NCBI GenBank assembly: GCA_016783545.1
Contig: JADHWJ010000008.1
Coordinates: 1-44,773 of the forward strand
From: Candidatus Aenigmatarchaeota archaeon
GTDB lineage: Archaea; Aenigmatarchaeota; Aenigmatarchaeia; QMZP01
Length of the DNA stretch: 44,773 nucleotides
Reading direction: 5' to 3'
Shown here: piece after piece, positions 39,317-44,773 of the stretch
Numbering within the stretch: the first letter of the stretch is position 1
Layout of the letters: each line of letters begins with the position of its first letter
Made by a program: the position numbers and the translations under genes
The notes under the pieces: generated by a model
Database searches by the model: none
Told to the model about the DNA's origin: nothing
The model's input: only the letters and a program-made list of their open reading frames with translations

Positions 39317-41149
39317 ATGTCATATAAAGTGGGTATTTCTACAGGCCTTTACACTGTTGCAAGATCAGAAGAGCTTTCAACTGTCCTTAGAAAGCTGGGC
39401 TTCGGCCTTACAAGGGGAACTTCTGTTATTGAAATAACAGGTGACATACCGCACGAGATAGATATTTCTACAGGTCTGGAACTAATGGCAATAGCCAATA
39501 AACAGGGTCTTGAACTAACACTCCATGGCCCGCTGACTGTTCCCATATGCATACCAGAAAGAGGTGAGTGGAGGGATGCGGATGACCACATGAAAAAAGC
39601 AGTGAGGTCTGCTGTTTTCGCTGGATGTACATATATGAATGTCCATACATGCCTCAACATTTGGCTTGAACTAATGACATACGCAGGAAGAAAGCTTACA
39701 ATGGTTTTCTGCGACCATGAAGGTCATTTCATAGGAAAGATACTCAAGGATAGTGAGAAATTAAGGGAATGGTTCATTGCAAGAAGATGGCATCTTTATT
39801 ACAGGGATATGCTGAACAATGAGGAATTTGAGAAAGCCAGGCATAAAGCACAGGTAGAGCGCGGTGATGTATGGATAAGGGAAGAGATGGACAGAAGATC
39901 AACAGAAAATGCTGAGAAAATACTTAAAGAAATGGGCATAGATCCAGACCGCCCAACACCAGAAACTGGAAGGATAATAGAAAAAGTTTTTAGAGAAGAG
40001 AGGACAAAGGTTGAAAAGGAAGTACGTGAACAAGCATCAAAAGAGCACGCAGAGCTCCAGGAAATGTACATAAAGGAAGAGATAAGAGACAAGCTTAAAA
40101 ACGGCCGCGACTGGGACACTGAAGAGCTTAGGGGTGTTGTGGGTGTTATAGACGGTTACCAGATAATGGCACATTATTTATTTTATACCAAAGATCCGTT
40201 ATGGGGAAAGATGGTAGAAATGTACAGGGATGTTATTGTTGATAAATATAAAATGAATTATGGCGATGATTACTGGCTAGATGATGCCTGGAAAAGCGCT
40301 GAGAAAAACAATGATAGATCATTTAAAGAATTTTTCTACGCGGTTGTTGGTGCAAAGTTCCTAGAAGGTCATATAAAGCATATATTGGATTGGATGAAAG
40401 ACGATAAAGATGGTCTGGTAAAGGAAATAAATGACCTTGCCATAGAAGAAGAAGAAAAAGAAAAGATTTTGGCTAATATAAAAAGGCTGAAATTGGCATT
40501 TGAGACTCCTGATGCAAGAGACCCACAACACGCAGGCCTGTTTATACTTTGGCATCCAAAACAGCAATATGCTGCCATAAAGACCATCAGAAAAACACTG
40601 AAAACTGATAAAGTCTGGATGCTTATGGATTATGAGCATGTGGCAACCCAGGGCGTTGATGCTATCAAGGATATGGAAAAGGTTGTTAAGATAGCGCCGG
40701 ATTTTGGGGAATTTGTAATATCTGTACACTCGAATCCACCGAACCCATTGCATGCAATGGATCCCATAGAGTTGGGAGATGATAGAGTATACCAACTTCT
40801 TTGGATGCTGAGAACAACTGGATTTGGCAAAGGTGATCATAATGGTTATCTTATATTTGAGAGAGGTGGTGCAAAGGATCCTTTTGCAAAATCTGTTGAA
40901 GTTCTGAGATTATGTATTGAATATCTAGAAAGGGATATTCCACCAGACGAGCTCCCTCCTGAATTCTATGGTATTAAAGGCGCGGTTGCAGGAAGTGATA
41001 AGAGACAGATGCAGATAATAAAAGACCATTTCCATGAACCTCTGAGAGATTTGTTAGAGATGCCTGAAGAAGAGTGGACATTTCTTTCCCAAACAGCTAT
41101 AAAGAAAGGCAAGAAGGGTGAAATCTTCAAGAAGGGAGAGTTCAGATGA
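39317..41149 (+). CDS. Xylose-isomerase-like TIM-barrel protein with large insert
   Basis: 610 residues. The N-terminal 130 residues have the beta-alpha pattern of xylose isomerase/endonuclease IV-type TIM barrels (YKVGISTGLYT, VIEITGDIPHE, LELTLHGPLTVP, VFAGCTYMNVHTC). The C-terminal third continues it (LKLAFETPDARDP, VWMLMDYEHVATQG, FVISVHSNPPNPLH, GDHNGYLIFERGG). Candidate metal ligands include H in NVHTC, E in LAFET, D and E in MDYEH, and H in SVHSN. Between (about 150-340) lies a long charged helical insert. Sugar isomerase, epimerase and nuclease roles are all possible. Confidence 0.65.
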   Translation: MSYKVGISTGLYTVARSEELSTVLRKLGFGLTRGTSVIEITGDIPHEIDISTGLELMAIANKQGLELTLHGPLTVPICIPERGEWRDADDHMKKAVRSAVFAGCTYMNVHTCLNIWLELMTYAGRKLTMVFCDHEGHFIGKILKDSEKLREWFIARRWHLYYRDMLNNEEFEKARHKAQVERGDVWIREEMDRRSTENAEKILKEMGIDPDRPTPETGRIIEKVFREERTKVEKEVREQASKEHAELQEMYIKEEIRDKLKNGRDWDTEELRGVVGVIDGYQIMAHYLFYTKDPLWGKMVEMYRDVIVDKYKMNYGDDYWLDDAWKSAEKNNDRSFKEFFYAVVGAKFLEGHIKHILDWMKDDKDGLVKEINDLAIEEEEKEKILANIKRLKLAFETPDARDPQHAGLFILWHPKQQYAAIKTIRKTLKTDKVWMLMDYEHVATQGVDAIKDMEKVVKIAPDFGEFVISVHSNPPNPLHAMDPIELGDDRVYQLLWMLRTTGFGKGDHNGYLIFERGGAKDPFAKSVEVLRLCIEYLERDIPPDELPPEFYGIKGAVAGSDKRQMQIIKDHFHEPLRDLLEMPEEEWTFLSQTAIKKGKKGEIFKKGEFR

Positions 41150-41201
41150 ACTTATCTTGTTCAATATAATACTTTTTATTGCAAAGAAACAATATTTATT
41201 C

Positions 41202-41600
41202 ATGGCAGTTTTTGGAAAGGGGCAACCAAAAAAAACATTTAAAACAATTATAAGCGAAATTGTCAATAGAACTAACGATAATACGATGAGGCTTAGAAGA
41301 ATTGAGCAGTCAGCTCAATCAATAAATATGAGAATGGATTCTATAGAACAGAATTTCCTTGAGGAAAGAAAGAATATTGAAAAGGGTATTGCTGAAATTA
41401 AAGACCTTTTATCATCACATGAGAGGAAAATTACTGAAACTGAAAAGAATTTACAGGAAATAGTTGAACATATTAAGAAAATGCCCAAAAATGAAAAACT
41501 AGCAGAACTGGAACAGCTTGTAGAGATATATAATCCGTTGAAATCAAATTTTGTTACAAAGGAAGAAGCTAAAAAAATGTTAGAGGAAAGAAAAGTTTAA
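41202..41600 (+). CDS. Coiled-coil protein
   Basis: 132 residues from ATG 41202; the frame is open upstream to 41118 inside the previous gene, but that extension is not natural-looking. Residues about 30-110 form a long coiled coil (RLRRIEQSAQSINMRMDSIE, ERKITETEKNLQEIVEHIKK). The end VTKEEAKKMLEERKV is helical. No enzymatic motif. The following gene encodes another coiled-coil protein with similar heptads, so the two could pair. Confidence 0.55.
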   Translation: MAVFGKGQPKKTFKTIISEIVNRTNDNTMRLRRIEQSAQSINMRMDSIEQNFLEERKNIEKGIAEIKDLLSSHERKITETEKNLQEIVEHIKKMPKNEKLAELEQLVEIYNPLKSNFVTKEEAKKMLEERKV

Positions 41601-41706
41601 AGACAATTTTTGATATTTATTAATATTAAAAAACAAAAACATATTAGGCATGATAAATTCATCTTGAATTTAAAACATGTTTTATTTAAAATATTAAGGT
41701 AGATGT

Positions 41707-42426
41707 ATGCAGTGGCCATTTGGTGAAAAAAAAGGAAAAGGTGCTATCAATAAAATTCCGTCAGCTGAAAGGGTATCTACGCTTTCTCATCAGGGTTTTT
41801 CAGATACAGAGATAATAAGAGCAATGAGAGGTGAAGGTTATTCCCCATTGGAAGTTGATGAAGGAATGAGATCAGCAGTAAAAACAGCGGCTGCACCTCC
41901 AGAACCAAGACCTCCGGTAGAGCAGCAACCTGCTCCAGTGCAAAGACCACCTGAACCAATACCAAAAGAGATGCCACCGCCAGAAACACATGAAATTCCA
42001 GGGTTACCTGAACTGCCTGGTACTGAAGGCCTAGGAGAGATACCTGATTATCCTGATGATATTGATTTGGGACGTCCAGAATCTCCTGCAAAGCATAGAT
42101 TGGGAAGGGACACCGAAGAGCTTGTTGAAGCAGTGACTGATGAAAAACTTGATGCTGTCAGAGAGGATATAAGAGAGGTAAAAACCGATACAAGGGATCT
42201 TAGAAGAAAGGTAGAAGATGTTGAAACTAAGATACAAAAGCTAGCCGGTACAGAAAAAACAGAAGTTACTGAAATTAGGAAACTTGTGACTGGCTATGGT
42301 GATTCTATTTCTGAGATGGCTGCTAAAATGGAAAGCATTGAAGCTGCATTAAAAGATAGTTTAAGGCCAATGCTCCAGACAATGAGAAGCCTTTCTGAAA
42401 CTGTTAAAGAATTAAAAGATAAATAA
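41707..42426 (+). CDS. UBA-like, proline-rich linker and coiled-coil protein
   Basis: 239 residues in three parts. Residues about 18-60 form a small helical module (LSHQGFSDTEIIRAMRGEGY, SPLEVDEGMRSAV) that resembles UBA or peptidoglycan-independent three-helix modules seen in DPANN proteins. Residues about 60-130 are a Pro/Glu-rich linker. Residues about 140-239 are a coiled coil (LDAVREDIREVKTDTRDLRR, VEDVETKIQKLA). It may be a cytoskeletal or secretion scaffold; the archaellum FlaC/D/E proteins have similar coiled coils, but no clear homology is seen. Confidence 0.6.
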   Translation: MQWPFGEKKGKGAINKIPSAERVSTLSHQGFSDTEIIRAMRGEGYSPLEVDEGMRSAVKTAAAPPEPRPPVEQQPAPVQRPPEPIPKEMPPPETHEIPGLPELPGTEGLGEIPDYPDDIDLGRPESPAKHRLGRDTEELVEAVTDEKLDAVREDIREVKTDTRDLRRKVEDVETKIQKLAGTEKTEVTEIRKLVTGYGDSISEMAAKMESIEAALKDSLRPMLQTMRSLSETVKELKDK

Positions 42427-42837
42427 TTAAAGTTTTTTAAGACCAGGGCATTTGAACATTGTTCTTACAAAGACAACTTTTCCATTTATATATCTATTAA
42501 ATGGCCATGTTCCGCATGCAGACGGCTTGTAGTCGTGAATTGAGCACATATGCTTTCCAGATATTCTTTTCTGAAAGACACATGACTTATCATCTCTTTT
42601 CTTAATATAATTGTTTTTTCCAACAAAGAATTCTTTTTTATGGCCCCTGTTTTCTATTTTCTTTATATCAGATTCAAGTAGTGGGACTTTGAAACGCTTG
42701 CAACATTTACCACATTGTTGGCAGTCGAATTTCTCTTTTTTTCTTCCAAGATGAAGACCTCTTATGAATAAGAAAAAAATGTATACCAAAAGTGATAAGT
42801 TAATATAAAGGAGAATGAGTTTGATTGTTGTTATCAT
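42427..42837 (-). CDS. YkgJ-family CxxCxxCC metal-binding protein
   Basis: 136 residues. An N-terminal membrane anchor (IKLILLYINLSLLVYIFFLF) precedes the metal-binding domain with FDCQQCGKCCKRF (CxxCxxCC), CVFQKR, MCSIHDYKPSACGTWPF. The Cys set matches the zinc/iron-chelating YkgJ (UPF0153) family of unknown function. It lies 3 nt from the gene upstream on the same strand. Confidence 0.85.
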   Translation of the reverse strand: MITTIKLILLYINLSLLVYIFFLFIRGLHLGRKKEKFDCQQCGKCCKRFKVPLLESDIKKIENRGHKKEFFVGKNNYIKKRDDKSCVFQKRISGKHMCSIHDYKPSACGTWPFNRYINGKVVFVRTMFKCPGLKKL

Positions 42838-42840
42838 AGT

Positions 42841-43386
42841 TTATGTTGATGCCGGTGCTGCTGCCTTTTTACCTTCCCTTCCAAGGACATAGAGAATGAT
42901 TCCTATTATTACTATGAAGAATATTATTGTCCAAATATCAGAGTTGAACAATACGCTTGATGTCCCTCCAAGTGGAAATGCTCCGAGTATCAATATGACT
43001 GCTATGAACACCACTATTATTGCAACAACGACACCTTTGCCTGACCATGTTTTTTCATCGTTTATCTTAAATCCAAGCAATGCAAGCACCACTATCAGCA
43101 GAAGTATTGCGCTCGCTATCATTAAGAACATGCCTGATATCGAAACCAATAATCCATAAAGATAAGGATTCCACAAAAAGAAAAGCATTATAAAGAAACC
43201 AAATATTATTGAAATCAGAGCACTGGGAGCTTTTGGTATTCTGTCGCCAAGTGCCCAGTTAATTAAAACATAAATGATTGCCATTCCCAACAAGAATGGA
43301 AAGAGTAATTGGAAGAACTCCATGTTTAACATGTTGTTTAACATTGCTGAGAGTCCACCGCCAAATTGCGCCAAATAATAAACCAT
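42841..43386 (-). CDS. Multi-pass membrane protein of unknown function
   Basis: 181 residues with five or six hydrophobic segments (about 25-45, 52-75, 78-105, 115-140, 150-170) and an Ala-rich basic tail (GREGKKAAAPAST). No family is recognised. A TATA box (TTTATAAATA-like, 43409-43420) sits about 28 nt upstream of the ATG. It heads a probable two-gene transcript with the YkgJ-like gene. Confidence 0.6.
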   Translation of the reverse strand: MVYYLAQFGGGLSAMLNNMLNMEFFQLLFPFLLGMAIIYVLINWALGDRIPKAPSALISIIFGFFIMLFFLWNPYLYGLLVSISGMFLMIASAILLLIVVLALLGFKINDEKTWSGKGVVVAIIVVFIAVILILGAFPLGGTSSVLFNSDIWTIIFFIVIIGIILYVLGREGKKAAAPAST

Positions 43387-43408
43387 GTTATTTTATTGTA
43401 AAAGTAAC

Positions 43409-43420
43409 TTTATAAATATT
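43409..43420 (-). promoter_or_regulatory. TATA box of the membrane-protein gene
   Basis: Read leftward AATATTTATAAA, centred about 28 nt upstream of ATG 43386. The remaining intergenic DNA to the RT stop (43421-43486) holds the small hairpin CCTTT-ATAATAC-AAAGG (minus strand) and no convincing DGR template repeat. Confidence 0.5.
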
Positions 43421-43486
43421 AACTGATTTTTCTTAATCTAAACCTTTTCCGCGCCTTTGTATTATAAAGGACAGATATTATCATTA

Positions 43487-44566
43487 TCATAATGGCTTTA
43501 AATTTTTGAATTCTTCTTGAATCTCGTTTCTTAGCTTATATGTGTCTGCCTGCATAGCGTATCCAAGCCATCCACTAAGGCTTCTTTCAATATCATCTGA
43601 ATCCATTAAACCACTTTCATATTCAACCTTAAACTTTTCAACTCTATTTCTAATTCCAATTATATTTTTCTTGCTTAGAAGGCTATAATGATAGAATATT
43701 CTGAAACCAAGAAAATTTACACCTTTGCACAAAGGATAGACCTTTGTCTTGTCCGAATGCAACTCTAGCTTTAAAGCTTTCATAAATATTTTTATTTCTC
43801 TTTTGAAACCCTCAAGCAGACTTTTTGATTTTCCCATAACAACAAAATCATCCACATATCTTATATAGTACCTTGCCTTTAGCTTATGTTTCATAAAATG
43901 ATCCAACTCATTTAGATAAATATTTGCAAAGAACTGACTTGTGAGATTTCCTATAGGCATCCCTTTGCCAGGTATTTCAGATATATGATTCTTTATTATC
44001 TGATTTATCAATATTAAGATATTTCTATCTTCTACTTTCCTTTTTATAATTTTCATAAGAATATTGTGATCAATAGTATCAAAGAACCTCTTAATATCTG
44101 CTTTCAGAACATAACCAGCAACCATATTATTATCTCTGTGCTTGTTAATAATCCTGCCGTTTACAGATACTTTTCTTTTGAATCTATTTAATCGCTCCAC
44201 TGCTTTGCTAGAACCTTTGTTTATCTGATTTGCAAATGAATCATAGATAAAGCCTTTCTCGAATATCGGCTGTATAATATTATACAAAGCATGATGAACT
44301 ACCATATCTCTAAAATATGAAGCAGATATCCTTCTTGTTTTAGGGTCTCTTATAATAAATTGCCTCAACGGTTTCGGTTTATATTTGAATGTTTCAAGTT
44401 CATATTTTAAGTTGAGAATATTTTGTTCAAGGTTAGATTCAAATTTCTGAACAGGTTTCTTTCCTCTTTTACCTTTTCTGGCTTTCCTATAGGCAAGCTC
44501 CAGATTTCTGAAGGAGCAGAGTTCATCATAGAGGTTTCTGTGTTCCACTCCGAACCCCCCCCCCAT
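43487..44566 (-). CDS. DGR-type reverse transcriptase
   Basis: 359 residues. The RT domain has LKADIKRFFDTID (D157), GMPIGNLTSQFFANIYLNEL (203-222) and RYVDDFVVMG (YVDD, 237-240), then FLGFRIFYHY. The motif GNLTSQ, rather than the QG..SP of group II intron RTs, is the mark of diversity-generating retroelement RTs. No maturase or endonuclease domain follows. N terminus HRNLYDELCSFRNLELAYRK is also typical. The start is uncertain: ATG GGG GGG GGG at 44566 or GTG soon after. The reading frame begins inside the G10 tract shared with the avd-like gene. Template and variable repeats were not found in the window and may lie past its right edge. Confidence 0.88.
   Translation of the reverse strand: MGGGFGVEHRNLYDELCSFRNLELAYRKARKGKRGKKPVQKFESNLEQNILNLKYELETFKYKPKPLRQFIIRDPKTRRISASYFRDMVVHHALYNIIQPIFEKGFIYDSFANQINKGSSKAVERLNRFKRKVSVNGRIINKHRDNNMVAGYVLKADIKRFFDTIDHNILMKIIKRKVEDRNILILINQIIKNHISEIPGKGMPIGNLTSQFFANIYLNELDHFMKHKLKARYYIRYVDDFVVMGKSKSLLEGFKREIKIFMKALKLELHSDKTKVYPLCKGVNFLGFRIFYHYSLLSKKNIIGIRNRVEKFKVEYESGLMDSDDIERSLSGWLGYAMQADTYKLRNEIQEEFKNLKPL
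44555..44564 (-). other. G10 homopolymer at the avd/RT junction
   Basis: Ten consecutive C on the plus strand (G on the coding strand). It lies exactly where the avd-like and RT frames meet, and is the only homopolymer of this kind I noticed in the window. Confidence 0.8.
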
Positions 44567-44773
44567 ATGTCATCGAGCAGGGCGCTCGCATATTCATATT
44601 TCCTGAAGCTGAGATAAGACAGGTCCTTGCTTAATCTCAGAAGAATCTGCAATTTTTGTATCTCATTGAGAATTTTTCTCCTTTTTCTTCTTGTATCATT
44701 ATTGCTTAAATCTATGACAAGTTCAAGTATTCTAATAGAAGTGAGTTCTATTCTTTGGGATAATACAATTCTC
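44555..44773 (-). CDS. Avd-like DGR accessory protein, 5' part missing
   Basis: Partial gene cut by the window edge. It encodes RIVLSQRIELTSIRILELVI ... LQILLRLSKDLSYLSFRKYE, YASALLDDIWGGG, matching the C-terminal helices of Avd/four-helix-bundle proteins (LRLxxDLxxLSxxxYExxxxxLxEIGxxxGGW). Avd is the RT partner in diversity-generating retroelements. After GGG the native frame runs on to a stop at 44407 through unrelated codons over the RT gene, whereas Avd proteins normally end near GGW. A single extra G in the G10 tract would fuse it in frame to the RT. Confidence 0.7.

Noticed and set aside
43421-43486. DGR template repeat downstream of the RT
   Set aside because: The space is only about 65 nt, holds a small hairpin, and no near-identical A-variable partner was found in the window.
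1-44773. CRISPR array
   Set aside because: No regularly spaced direct repeats of 24-40 nt with unique spacers are present.

Overview
The window is AT-rich DNA from an archaeon, most likely a small-genome lineage of the DPANN type; I cannot place it to phylum. The archaeal assignment rests on an MCM helicase with two inteins, ABCE1/Rli1, an archaeal-type GluRS, a PIN-ATPase-KH protein, a FlaK-like prepilin peptidase beside a double FlaJ/TadC protein, an A1:U72 initiator tRNA with introns, a G-1/C73 tRNA-His, and TATA boxes about 25 nt upstream of several start codons.

Layout. 1-8.9 kb: Lrp-type regulator, a GC-rich island of four small genes (about 0.57-1.5 kb), ABCE1, a membrane protein, a YchF-like GTPase, an ABC-2 exporter pair, a small membrane protein, a metallo-beta-lactamase hydrolase and a small acidic protein. 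8.9-15.8 kb: an interrupted RNase HII behind a winged-helix ORF, a PRPP-synthetase-like protein, initiator tRNA-Met with three inferred introns, a secreted protein, a lone receiver domain, a LAGLIDADG endonuclease lying on a remnant of a second hisS, intact hisS, tRNA-His, and an intact plus a decayed AbrB-like gene. 15.8-25.5 kb: an M29-peptidase-like protein with an unknown partner, a second GC-rich island with one secreted bacterial-looking protein, an orphan gene with a repeat-rich promoter, PIN-ATPase-KH, a HEPN-MNT module flanked by a 24-bp direct repeat, a third small GC-rich island, and an in-frame chimera of glutamate 5-kinase with an FG-GAP protein. 25.5-43.4 kb: CTP synthase, an unknown protein with primase-like motifs, MCM with two inteins, prepilin peptidase, FlaJ/TadC, two nucleoside-deoxyribosyltransferase-like paralogues, GluRS, a large TIM-barrel protein, coiled-coil proteins, a CxxCxxCC protein and a membrane protein. 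43.5 kb to the end: a reverse transcriptase of diversity-generating-retroelement (DGR) type and the 3' part of an Avd-like gene, cut by the window edge.

The backbone is housekeeping: translation, replication and nucleotide synthesis, with a type IV pilus pair. Superimposed on it is an unusual density of mobile or broken DNA: three inteins or homing endonucleases, a toxin-antitoxin-like module, three GC-rich islands whose genes carry strong Shine-Dalgarno sequences, a DGR, and three disrupted or chimeric genes. The most interesting items are the triple-intron initiator tRNA, the DGR with a G10 tract joining avd and RT frames, the HisRS remnant behind a homing endonuclease, the hairpin-bearing interruption of RNase HII exactly at its catalytic motif, and the ProB/FG-GAP fusion.
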